A stretch of 8,430 bases of DNA from an uncultured Eubacteriales bacterium (GCA_934481505.1 CAKSPP010000046.1:1-8430); one strand, 5' to 3'; positions 1-6,254 are shown, numbered from the stretch's first letter. Program-made: numbers and translations. The notes: generated by a model from the sequence alone, not told the origin.

Positions 1-1363
1 CGTAAATTATTTCGTTAAGGGGCATTTCGTAATGCAGATTTACGCGGTTTTCGTCGATATACTGCATATTTTTGAAAACGCCGCGGCGGTTCTGACAAAG
101 ATCCATTACCGTTCCCGTATAATCGTTCGGGGTTATTATGTCGGCGTTGACTATCGGCTCTTCCGATTTCAGAATGTCGTTCTGATTCGGGTATGCCGTC
201 GGGTTGTCTATATAAACGACCTCGCCGTCCGTTTTCGTTATCTTGTAAACAACGCTCGGAGCGGTGGTTATAAGGTCGAGATTATATTCTCTTTCAAGGC
301 GTTCCTGGATTATCTCCATATGGAGAAGTCCCAAAAATCCGCAGCGGTAACCGAAACCGAGAGCGGTCGAGTTTTCGGGTTCAAAGGTTAAGGAAGCGTC
401 GTTAAGCTGCAATTTTTCGAGAGCTTCACGCAGGTCTCCGTATTTCGAACCGTCGGCAGGGTAAATTCCGCAGAAAACCATCGGATTTACCTTTTTATAG
501 CCGGGAAGAGGTTCGGTTGCAGGATTTTCCGACAGAGTTACGGTATCTCCGACGCTCGTATCCTGAACGGTCTTGATACTTGCCATAATATAGCCGACTT
601 CGCCCGACGAAAGGCTTTCCGCCGCCTGATATCCGAAAGGACGCAGATAGCCGACTTCGACAACGTCGAATTCCGCACCCGTCGACATCAGTTTCATTCT
701 GTCGCCCGCCGCGATTTTGCCGTCGAAAAGTCGGACATAGACGATAACTCCGCGGTAGCTGTCGTAAATCGAGTCGAAGATAAGAGCACGCAGCGGCTTG
801 TCGTCCGCCTCTTTCGGTGCGGGAATTTTGCTTACTACCTGTTCGAGAACTTCCTTTATATTTACGCCCGTTTTTGCGGAAACGCGGGGAGCGTCCTCGG
901 CGGGAATTCCGATAATGTCTTCGATTTCCTTTATGACTCTTTCGGGGTCGGCGTTCGGAAGATCTATCTTATTTATAACGGGGATTATTTCGAGGTCGTT
1001 TTCGAGTGCAAGATAGGTGTTTGCAAGGGTCTGAGCCTCAATTCCCTGAGACGCGTCAACGACCAAAACCGCACCTTCGCACGCGACGAGCGAACGGGAA
1101 ACTTCATAGTTGAAGTCGACGTGACCCGGCGTGTCGATAAGGTTGAACTCATATTCTTCGCCGTTATCGGCGGTATAGTTAAGTTTTACGGCACGGGCCT
1201 TTATCGTTATTCCGCGTTCTCTTTCGAGATCCATATTGTCGAGAAGCTGATCTTCCATTTCTCTTTTTGAAACGGTGTCGGTGAGCTCGAGAATACGGTC
1301 GGCGAGGGTCGATTTTCCGTGGTCTATATGTGCGATTATACAAAAATTCCGGATATTTTTCAT
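1..1363 (-). CDS. lepA: Elongation factor 4 (LepA) GTPase, 3' end outside the window
   Basis: This is the N-terminal 454 residues of the ribosomal back-translocase/elongation factor 4, a cytosolic translational GTPase related to EF-G; the family is about 600 residues, so roughly 145 are beyond the left edge. Visible motifs are G1 AHIDHGKST (residues 11-19, the LepA-type P-loop), G2 RGITIK (50-55), G3 DTPGH (77-81), G4 NKID (131-134) and G5 SAK (162-164). Further on come the family segments CGFLGLLHMEI and, at the cut end, YEMPLNEII. The start is the ATG at 1361-1363, preceded by AAAGGAAG at about 1369-1376. No frameshift or missing G-motif residue is seen. It is divergent from the isomerase gene and has its own promoter. 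Identification is very secure; function follows from the family. Confidence 0.97.
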   Translation of the reverse strand, partial: MKNIRNFCIIAHIDHGKSTLADRILELTDTVSKREMEDQLLDNMDLERERGITIKARAVKLNYTADNGEEYEFNLIDTPGHVDFNYEVSRSLVACEGAVLVVDASQGIEAQTLANTYLALENDLEIIPVINKIDLPNADPERVIKEIEDIIGIPAEDAPRVSAKTGVNIKEVLEQVVSKIPAPKEADDKPLRALIFDSIYDSYRGVIVYVRLFDGKIAAGDRMKLMSTGAEFDVVEVGYLRPFGYQAAESLSSGEVGYIMASIKTVQDTSVGDTVTLSENPATEPLPGYKKVNPMVFCGIYPADGSKYGDLREALEKLQLNDASLTFEPENSTALGFGYRCGFLGLLHMEIIQERLEREYNLDLITTAPSVVYKITKTDGEVVYIDNPTAYPNQNDILKSEEPIVNADIITPNDYTGTVMDLCQNRRGVFKNMQYIDENRVNLHYEMPLNEIIY

Positions 1364-1386
1364 CTTATCTTCCTTTCAACATTCCT

Positions 1387-1415
1387 ATTATATAGAAATC
1401 GTTTTTCTTTGTCAA
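1387..1415 (-). promoter_or_regulatory. Sigma-A promoter of lepA
   Basis: Read on the minus strand, TTGACA (1410-1415), 17 bp, TATAAT (1387-1392): a full-consensus promoter. The expected start near 1380 gives a leader of about 17 nt that just contains the ribosome binding site. Confidence 0.9.
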
Positions 1416-1455
1416 GAAAGCAATTTTGATTTTTCTTTGAAGTGGAATTTATCTC

Positions 1456-1484
1456 TTGACTTTGCTTTTGCGATAAGCTATAAT
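1456..1484 (+). promoter_or_regulatory. Sigma-A promoter of the isomerase gene
   Basis: TTGACT (1456-1461), 17 bp, TATAAT (1479-1484). The expected start is near 1491, about 27 nt before the ATG. It is divergent from the lepA promoter, with 40 bp between the two -35 boxes. Confidence 0.88.
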
Positions 1485-1517
1485 CAGTGTAGAAAGAATT
1501 TTCAAGGAGGTAACACT

Positions 1518-2363
1518 ATGAAACCGACAAAACCTATTGCACTTCAGCTTTATTCCGTAAGATTCGACATGGCGGAGGATTTCTACGGAACGCTTAAAAA
1601 GGTCGCGGACATGGGATACGACGGAGTTGAATTCGCAGGCTTTTACGGAGAAAAGGCGGAGGACGTCAAAAAAGCTTGCGACGAACTCGGACTTGTCCCC
1701 ATTTCGAGCCACGTTGTAATGACCCCGCTTCTTATAGACGAGCTTGACGCACAGATAGAATATCATAAGATCCTCGGCTGCAAATATATCGTTATGCCTT
1801 ATGCCGATGAAAATTACAGACCGGGCGGCCCGAAATTCGAAGAAGGTCTCAAACTCTATGTCGAAATAGGCAAAAAACTCAAAGACAACGGAATTTCTTT
1901 CCTTTATCATAACCACGACTTCGAATTTGTTAAATACGGCGACACCAACGGATTTGACTATCTCTATTCCGCAGTTCCCGCCGAATATCTCAACCCCGAA
2001 ATCGACGTTTGCTGGGTATCCGTCGCAGGAAGAGACCCCGCGGCTTACATCAGAAAATACAACGGAAGACTCGAAGTTCTTCACCTTAAAGACTACATTC
2101 TCAAAGACCCCGAACATAAGGGCAATATGTACGCTCTTATCGACGAAAACGGTCAGGACGATATCAACATCGATATTTCCGAAAGCGAAAACTTCGATTT
2201 CAGACCTCTCGGCGAAGGTCAGGTCGGCGTTCCGGCAATCATTGACGCTGCCGAAGAATGTAATATGAAATGGTATGTCGTCGAACAGGACAGAAGCTCC
2301 GACAGACCTGCTCTTGACGCGGTCAAAGCGTCTATCGACTACCTCAGAAACTTGCAGAAATAA
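1518..2363 (+). CDS. Sugar phosphate isomerase/epimerase (xylose isomerase-like TIM barrel)
   Basis: A 281-residue protein of the AP-endonuclease-2/xylose-isomerase-like TIM-barrel superfamily, whose members isomerise or epimerise sugars and inositol derivatives using a divalent metal. Seen: QLYSVR (residues 10-15) at the first strand, GYDGVEFAG (33-41), SSH (63-65), YHNHDFEF (130-137), EIDVCW (161-166), HLKD (189-192), the GEG loop (232-234) and EQD (256-258), which together supply the usual Glu/Asp/His metal ligands. An acidic stretch (about 209-228) between HLKD and GEG is somewhat longer than I expect. The ATG at 1518 is chosen because AGGAGG lies at 1505-1510 and the promoter ends just upstream; the frame is open further upstream but has no ribosome binding site there. 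Length is normal for the family. There is no signal peptide, so it is cytosolic. The gene appears monocistronic. Substrate cannot be told from sequence. Confidence 0.9.
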   Translation: MKPTKPIALQLYSVRFDMAEDFYGTLKKVADMGYDGVEFAGFYGEKAEDVKKACDELGLVPISSHVVMTPLLIDELDAQIEYHKILGCKYIVMPYADENYRPGGPKFEEGLKLYVEIGKKLKDNGISFLYHNHDFEFVKYGDTNGFDYLYSAVPAEYLNPEIDVCWVSVAGRDPAAYIRKYNGRLEVLHLKDYILKDPEHKGNMYALIDENGQDDINIDISESENFDFRPLGEGQVGVPAIIDAAEECNMKWYVVEQDRSSDRPALDAVKASIDYLRNLQK

Positions 2364-2375
2364 ATAAATTGCAAA

Positions 2376-2400
2376 AAGGCGGCGATTTTATCGCCGCCTT
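2376..2400. terminator. Bidirectional terminator between convergent genes
   Basis: A 10-bp perfect stem (AAGGCGGCGA with TCGCCGCCTT) closes a 5-nt loop. On minus it is followed by TTTTT, a good intrinsic terminator for the small gene 2410-2535. On plus the tail (CTCAGTTTCTT) is a poorer U-tract. It starts 12 nt after the isomerase stop codon. Confidence 0.85.
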
Positions 2401-2409
2401 CTCAGTTTC

Positions 2410-2535
2410 TTAATTACAGCCACAGCCGCAGCTATTGTTATTGCCGTTACAGCCGCAGTCGTTATTATCCCTGAAAAGAAAGTAAAGTATTACGATAGCT
2501 ATTACTATTATCCAGATATTGTTGTTACAGAACAC
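2410..2535 (-). CDS. Small single-helix membrane protein with Cys/Gly/Asn-rich tail (hypothetical)
   Basis: A 41-residue protein read from GTG (2533-2535) to TAA (2410-2412). After a short polar start (MFCNNN) comes a hydrophobic helix of about 15 residues (residues 7-21, IWIIVIAIVILYFLF), then RDNND, then a tail rich in Cys, Gly and Asn with three CGC motifs (27-29, 36-38 and 38-40, the last two overlapping). Support for a real gene: AGGGGTGAT lies at a proper distance before the GTG, the frame is closed upstream by TAG, and a hairpin with a T-tract follows 10 nt after the stop. No strong promoter is seen. Small one-helix proteins with Cys/Gly tails are frequent in Firmicutes, but I do not recognise a named family. 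The tail could bind metal or form disulfides; that is inference. It is convergent with the isomerase gene and divergent from the feo operon. Confidence 0.62.
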   Translation of the reverse strand: MFCNNNIWIIVIAIVILYFLFRDNNDCGCNGNNNSCGCGCN

Positions 2536-2615
2536 TGTTATCACCCCTGCTATATACTATGCCGACGGGGGATTTGCGTGACTGTGAAAATTTTGTAAAA
2601 TAAGAAAAAAGGGTA

Positions 2616-2644
2616 TTGACAAAACGCCCTTCGGTTTGTATATT
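2616..2644 (+). promoter_or_regulatory. Sigma-A promoter of the feo operon
   Basis: TTGACA (2616-2621), 17 bp, TATATT (2639-2644). TATTAT at 2641-2646 would give 19 bp and is less likely. The expected start, near 2651, lies just before operator copy 1, so a bound regulator would block initiation or promoter clearance. Confidence 0.85.
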
Positions 2645-2653
2645 ATATATGTA

Positions 2654-2669
2654 GTTAGCAACAACTAAC
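2654..2669 (+). promoter_or_regulatory. Dyad operator copy 1 (GTTAGC-N4-ACTAAC), feo promoter
   Basis: GTTAGCAACAACTAAC: inverted repeat GTTAG/CTAAC around 6 bp, at about +4 to +19 of the predicted start. Identical outer 12 positions recur at 2721 and 3214 and I found no copy elsewhere in the window. Likely the site of an iron-responsive repressor. TTAG/CTAA half-sites also occur in DtxR/IdeR boxes, but the arm spacing differs, so the regulator is not identified. Confidence 0.75.
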
Positions 2670-2678
2670 CCTTGAAGT

Positions 2679-2709
2679 CGGAAAAAGCCTTTCGGTTTTT
2701 CCGTTTTTT
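2679..2709 (+). terminator. Intrinsic terminator hairpin in the feo leader
   Basis: CGGAAAAA (2679-2686) pairs with TTTTTCCG (2696-2703). Past a bulged G, CC (2688-2689) pairs with GG (2694-2695) around loop TTTC, and six T follow (2704-2709). It lies after the feo promoter and before feoA, so it would end transcripts at about 60 nt unless read through. No other gene could use it as its own terminator. Confidence 0.72.
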
Positions 2710-2720
2710 AAGGAAACGAA

Positions 2721-2736
2721 GTTAGCAAATACTAAC
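2721..2736 (+). promoter_or_regulatory. Dyad operator copy 2, feo leader
   Basis: GTTAGCAAATACTAAC, second copy of the 16-bp dyad, centred 67 bp from copy 1 and ending 8 nt before the AGGAGG of feoA1. It could act as a second operator (roadblock or loop) or, in RNA, as a 5-bp hairpin next to the ribosome binding site. Confidence 0.72.
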
Positions 2737-2756
2737 CGAGCAAAGGAGGAACCGGT

Positions 2757-2966
2757 ATGCCACTGACATTCGCAACCGTAGGCGAAACCAATATAATAAA
2801 GAAGATCGGCGGTCTGCCCGAAGTCAAAAAACACCTCGAAAATCTCGGTTTCGTCGTCGGAGGAGACGTAACGGTCGTCGCCTCGATGAGCGGAAATCTT
2901 ATCGTAAACGTCAAAGAAGCACGCATTGCGATAAGCAAAGAAATGGCACAGAAAATAATTGTATAA
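2757..2966 (+). CDS. feoA: FeoA-type protein 1 (ferrous iron transport, SH3-like)
   Basis: A 69-residue cytosolic FeoA-domain protein, a small SH3-like beta barrel thought to bind FeoB and tune Fe2+ uptake. It is the more divergent of the two FeoA copies, but keeps the layout: a short N-terminal strand, the helix (residues about 20-30, LPEVKKHLENLG), then FVVGGDVTVV and a final strand with NVKEARIAISKEMAQKI, the equivalent of the family's x-V-x-v-r-g-x-x-I-A-l-x pattern. AAAGGAGG at 2742-2749 sets the ATG. It is first in the operon, directly behind the operator and leader region, 12 nt before feoA2. Small proteins of this sort preceding a canonical FeoA are common in Clostridia. The assignment to FeoA is firm by fold pattern and context; how its role differs from FeoA2 is unknown. 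Confidence 0.88.
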   Translation: MPLTFATVGETNIIKKIGGLPEVKKHLENLGFVVGGDVTVVASMSGNLIVNVKEARIAISKEMAQKIIV

Positions 2967-2978
2967 GGAGGAAATTTC

Positions 2979-3200
2979 ATGAAAACACTTCGTGATGCAA
3001 AAATCGGCGATACCGTCAAAGTCGTAAAACTTAACGGCGAAGGTGCTCTCAAACGCAGAATCATGGATATGGGAATAACCAAAGGCGTCGAGATTTTGGT
3101 AAGAAAAGTCGCCCCCCTCGGTGACCCGATCGAAGTAAATGTCCGCGGATATGAACTTTCTTTGAGAAAAGCCGACGCGGAACTTATTGAAGTCGAATAA
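2979..3200 (+). CDS. feoA: FeoA protein 2 (ferrous iron transport, SH3-like)
   Basis: A 73-residue canonical FeoA: LRDAKIGDTVKVVKL (4-18), the helix with ALKRRIMDMGITKG (about 23-36), then VEILVRKVAPLGDPIEVNVRGYELSLRKADAELIEV. The turn APLGDPIE and the VRGYELSLRK strand are hallmark FeoA features. It acts in the cytosol beside the FeoB G domain. Its ribosome binding site AGGAGG (2966-2971) overlaps the last base of the feoA1 stop codon, so the two are translationally close. A 46-bp gap to feoB holds operator copy 3. Having two separate FeoA genes rather than one suggests a pair or a heteromeric partner for FeoB, which is inference. Confidence 0.95.
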   Translation: MKTLRDAKIGDTVKVVKLNGEGALKRRIMDMGITKGVEILVRKVAPLGDPIEVNVRGYELSLRKADAELIEVE

Positions 3201-3213
3201 TTTTTGGCCGCAA

Positions 3214-3229
3214 GTTAGCGGTTACTAAC
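3214..3229 (+). promoter_or_regulatory. Dyad operator copy 3, between feoA2 and feoB
   Basis: GTTAGCGGTTACTAAC, third copy of the dyad, only a few bases before the AAGGAG of feoB (3233-3238). I see no convincing promoter beside it, so it fits a roadblock, a loop partner of the upstream sites, or an RNA hairpin (GUUAG/CUAAC, 6-nt loop) limiting feoB translation. Confidence 0.68.
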
Positions 3230-3246
3230 CAGAAGGAGAGAATAAT

Positions 3247-5754
3247 ATGGAGTTGAAAATTGCCCTTGCGGGCAACCCAAACTGCGGTAAAACAACGCTG
3301 TTTAACGCACTCACGGGTTCAAACCAGTTCGTCGGTAACTGGCCCGGAGTTACGGTTGAGAAAAAAGAAGGAAAATTAAAGAAACATAACGATGTAATCA
3401 TCACCGACCTTCCGGGTATCTATTCCCTTTCCCCCTATACCCTCGAAGAAGTCGTCGCAAGAAATTACCTTATCGAAGAAAGACCGGACGCAATCCTTAA
3501 TATAATCGACGGTACAAACCTCGAAAGAAACCTTTATCTTACGACCCAGCTCGTCGAACTCGGAATCCCCGTCGTCGTCGCTATCAACATGTGCGACGTC
3601 GTCAAAAAGAACGGCGATAAAATCGACATCGCTCAGCTGTCCGATGCTCTCGGCTGCAAAGTCGTTGAAATTTCCGCTCTTAAAGGCACCGGCATAAAAG
3701 AAGCCGCAGAAGCTGCTATCTACGCAGCAAAGGAAACCAAAACGGTTCCCCAGCACACCTTCTCCGGTCCCGTTGAGCACGCAATCGCTCATATCGAAGA
3801 AGAAGTTCTTCATAATCTTCCCGAAGAACAGCAGAGATGGTATGCGATAAAGATTTTCGAAAGAGACGACAAAGTCCTCGAAAAGCTCAAAGTCGACGCA
3901 GACAAACTCGCTCATATAGAAAAAGATATCAAAGCCGCTGAAACCGAACTTGACGACGACGCGGAAAGCATTATCACAAACGAAAGATACATTTACATAG
4001 CAACCATAATCAAGGGCTGCTACAAGAAAAAGAACCGCGGTTCTCTTTCGACTTCCGATAAAATCGATAAGGTCGTAACCAACAGATGGCTCGGTCTTCC
4101 GATTTTCGCCCTTGTAATGTTCCTTGTTTACTTCATTTCCATTTCCACCGTTGGTACCATGGCTACCGACTTCGTCAACGACGGGGTTTTCGGAGACGGC
4201 TGGCACCTCTTCGGAATAGGAACTGATGAATATAACGAAAAAGCGGACGAATACACCGCGGCAATCGACGCAGTTTCCGCATTCTACGATCTTGACACCG
4301 AAGCAGACGACTTTGATGCCGCTGCAACTCTTGAAAAACTCAAAAACTTCGTACCCGAAGAAAAGAGTGCCAAATATGAAGTAGAAGACGAAGAAACTCT
4401 CGCAACAACCGAGATGACCGCTTACTACGACGCAGTTCCCAACAGCGAAAAAGATAACGAAGAAGTCAACCAGACAACTTACCTTGACGCTGTTGCATAT
4501 CTCGAAGCAAACGGCTTTGACGAACCCGATCCTGCGGATTACGGCGTTTGGGTACCCGGTATCCCCGTTCTTGTCGGCAACGGTCTTGAAGCGGTAGGAG
4601 CTGCGGATTGGCTCCAGGGGCTTCTCCTTGACGGTATTATCGCCGGTGTCGGAGCAGTCCTCGGATTCGTTCCCCAGATGCTCGTTTTGTTCCTCCTCCT
4701 CGCATTCCTCGAAGCTTGCGGTTATATGAGCCGTATCGCATTCGTCCTTGACAGAATATTCAGAAAATTCGGCCTTTCCGGTAAATCCTTTATCCCGATG
4801 CTTATCGGTACGGGATGCGGCGTTCCGGGTATCATGGCTTCCCGTACAATCGAAAACGAAAGAGACCGCAGAATGACCATTATGACAACAACGTTCATTC
4901 CCTGCGGAGCTAAACTTCCGTTTATCGCAATGATTTCCGGTGCTTTGTTCGGCGGCTCCGCGTGGGTTGCAACAAGTGCATACTTCATCGGTATGGCGGC
5001 AATCATAGTTTCCGGTATCATGCTTAAAAAGACAAAGATGTTCGCAGGCGATCCGGCTCCGTTCGTTATGGAACTTCCTGCTTACCACTGGCCGACGGTC
5101 GGAAACGTTCTCCGCAGCATGTGGGAACGCGGCTGGTCCTTCATTAAGAAAGCCGGAACAATCATCACCCTTTCTACCATCATCGTTTGGTTCACTACTT
5201 ACTTCGGCTTTGTTGACGGACAGTTCACAATGCTTACCGAAGATCAGATAGACAGCTCGATTCTCGCAACGATAGGTAACGCAATCGCTTGGATCTTTGC
5301 TCCTCTCGGATGGGGCAACTGGCAGGCAGCCGTTGCTTCTATCACCGGTCTTGTCGCAAAGGAAAACATTGTCGGTACAATGGGTATTCTTTACGGCGGC
5401 GGCTCCGGAACCGTTTACGCGAACATCGCGGCAGCCTTTGCAGAAACAGCAAGCGGCGTTGCGGCAATCAGCGGTTTCTCGTTCCTCGTATTCAACCTGC
5501 TTTGTGCTCCGTGCTTCGCGGCTATCGGTGCTATCAAGCGTGAAATGAACAGTGCAAAATGGACTTGGTTCGCAATCGGTTATCAGTGCGGATTCGCTTA
5601 TGTAATCGCTCTTATGATTAACCAGTTCGGACTTGTCTTCACCGGTCACATCAACGTAATCGGATTTATCGCAGCACTTCTCCTGCTCGCAGGAATCATC
5701 TATATGCTCTTCTTCAAGAAATACAAGGAAGCAAATAAACTTACCGTAAAATAA
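3247..5754 (+). CDS. feoB: Ferrous iron permease FeoB with long acidic extracytoplasmic insertion
   Basis: An 835-residue inner-membrane Fe2+ transporter driven or gated by its N-terminal GTPase domain. G motifs: GNPNCGKT (9-16), Thr36 in PGVTVEKKEG, DLPG (54-57), NMCD (114-117; NMxD is usual) and SALKGTG (143-149). The helical switch/GDI region follows to about 270. The first membrane helix is at about 283-302 and the rest are from about 450 on. The paired gate regions are IGTGCGVPG (520-528) and FNLLCAPC (749-756); Cys524, Cys753 and Cys756 match the cysteines proposed to line the FeoB pore. Residues about 327-432 form an acidic insertion (about 30% Asp/Glu) in the loop after helix 1, making the protein longer than common FeoB proteins (about 670-770). 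Start ATG 3247 follows AAGGAG. It is co-transcribed with both feoA genes and the following small gene. Confidence 0.97.
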   Translation: MELKIALAGNPNCGKTTLFNALTGSNQFVGNWPGVTVEKKEGKLKKHNDVIITDLPGIYSLSPYTLEEVVARNYLIEERPDAILNIIDGTNLERNLYLTTQLVELGIPVVVAINMCDVVKKNGDKIDIAQLSDALGCKVVEISALKGTGIKEAAEAAIYAAKETKTVPQHTFSGPVEHAIAHIEEEVLHNLPEEQQRWYAIKIFERDDKVLEKLKVDADKLAHIEKDIKAAETELDDDAESIITNERYIYIATIIKGCYKKKNRGSLSTSDKIDKVVTNRWLGLPIFALVMFLVYFISISTVGTMATDFVNDGVFGDGWHLFGIGTDEYNEKADEYTAAIDAVSAFYDLDTEADDFDAAATLEKLKNFVPEEKSAKYEVEDEETLATTEMTAYYDAVPNSEKDNEEVNQTTYLDAVAYLEANGFDEPDPADYGVWVPGIPVLVGNGLEAVGAADWLQGLLLDGIIAGVGAVLGFVPQMLVLFLLLAFLEACGYMSRIAFVLDRIFRKFGLSGKSFIPMLIGTGCGVPGIMASRTIENERDRRMTIMTTTFIPCGAKLPFIAMISGALFGGSAWVATSAYFIGMAAIIVSGIMLKKTKMFAGDPAPFVMELPAYHWPTVGNVLRSMWERGWSFIKKAGTIITLSTIIVWFTTYFGFVDGQFTMLTEDQIDSSILATIGNAIAWIFAPLGWGNWQAAVASITGLVAKENIVGTMGILYGGGSGTVYANIAAAFAETASGVAAISGFSFLVFNLLCAPCFAAIGAIKREMNSAKWTWFAIGYQCGFAYVIALMINQFGLVFTGHINVIGFIAALLLLAGIIYMLFFKKYKEANKLTVK

Positions 5755-5766
5755 GGAGGGATTGAA

Positions 5767-5937
5767 ATGATTGATTTCATCGTAAACAATCTTTCTACCA
5801 TCATTATTTCCCTTGTCCTCATTGCCATAGTTGCAGCAATCATAGTTGTTCTGGTAAAGAACAAGAAGCAGGGAAAAACATCCTGCAGCTGCGGCTGCAA
5901 AAACTGTGCAATGCGCGGAGCATGTCATAAACACTGA
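5767..5937 (+). CDS. FeoB-associated Cys-rich membrane protein
   Basis: A 56-residue protein with one N-terminal membrane helix (about residues 9-30), a basic stretch KNKKQGK (31-37) that places the C-terminus in the cytosol by the positive-inside rule, and a tail with Cys at 40, 42, 44, 47 and 53 (CSCGCKNC...C). This matches the small FeoB-associated Cys-rich family (PF12669) found after feoB in Clostridia. The likely role is handling Fe2+ at the cytosolic mouth of FeoB or assembly of the transporter; the family's function is not proven. GGAGGG (5755-5760) directly follows the feoB stop codon, and the start is 12 nt after that stop, so it is the last gene of the operon. It ends in TGA, showing that TGA is a normal stop here. 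Confidence 0.92.
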   Translation: MIDFIVNNLSTIIISLVLIAIVAAIIVVLVKNKKQGKTSCSCGCKNCAMRGACHKH

Positions 5938-6000
5938 TTATTCCCGATCTTTTAAGTCAGCCATAGGATCTTGAAGGATCACCAAAAATCTCCATACAGA

Positions 6001-6031
6001 AAAGTACACCCGAAAGGGTGTACTTTTTGTT
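6001..6031 (+). terminator. Terminator of the feo operon
   Basis: An 11-bp perfect stem, AAAGTACACCC (6001-6011) with GGGTGTACTTT (6016-6026), GAAA tetraloop, then TTGTTG. The stem's own T run extends the U-tract. It lies 63 nt after the last feo gene. Confidence 0.9.
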
Positions 6032-6220
6032 GATTGGGGTGAATTATACTATCAGGTGCAACAGCAATAATTTAACTTTCCTGTTTACACTGCTGCAATT
6101 TTGCCACAGTGAAATAAAACAAGGTCACCGAAAAAATCGACAAGAATGTCGCTCGTGTTCGAATCGGTTTGAGAGACAGGAGTTTTTAAGTGAAGAGTGA
6201 AAAGTGAAGAGTGAATAAGT
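6032..6220. other. Non-coding stretch with no supported gene; possible repeat or gene relic
   Basis: Together with the feo terminator region this forms a gene-free gap of about 316 bases (5938-6253). I find no start with a ribosome binding site and no family-like protein on either strand. It holds a short hairpin (CGACA/TGTCG, 6138-6151), an 11-bp piece GTGTTCGAATC (6155-6165) also present inverted in the T-arm of the neighbouring tRNA-Ser, and a tandem repeat. It could be a decayed mobile or extragenic repeat element. Confidence 0.45.
6188..6215. repeat. Tandem repeat, two exact 14-bp units
   Basis: AAGTGAAGAGTGAA occurs twice head to tail with no mismatch, followed by a partial third (TAAGT). 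Each unit is itself built of GTGAA-type halves. No coding or regulatory role is evident; it sits just beyond the tRNA terminator. Confidence 0.85.
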
Positions 6221-6254
6221 AAAAAATCCCCATTCTTACGAATGAGGATTTTTT
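6221..6254 (-). terminator. Terminator of tRNA-Ser (bidirectional hairpin)
   Basis: Fifteen paired positions (14 Watson-Crick, one G-T), arms 6221-6235 and 6240-6254, 4-nt loop, with A6 at one end and T6 at the other, so it works on both strands. It begins at the CCA end of the tRNA gene. Confidence 0.88.

Noticed and set aside
1275..1517. An upstream extension of the isomerase gene by 81 codons
   Set aside because: It would overlap lepA and the promoter, and lacks a ribosome binding site. The ATG at 1518 has AGGAGG at the right distance.
2651..2756. A known riboswitch class in the feo leader
   Set aside because: The only structure seen is one terminator hairpin and two short dyads. I could not find a conserved aptamer core or an antiterminator pairing.
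2654..3229. A CRISPR array or repeat family in the three GTTAGC dyads
   Set aside because: The copies are only 16 bp, irregularly spaced (67 and 493 bp) and tied to promoter and ribosome binding sites, which fits operators and not CRISPR.
3376..5934. Very long open frame of 852 codons on the minus strand opposite feoB
   Set aside because: It is antisense to the well-supported feoB and its small partner, is rich in Cys, Asp and Ser as expected from reverse-reading biased codons, and matches no family pattern.
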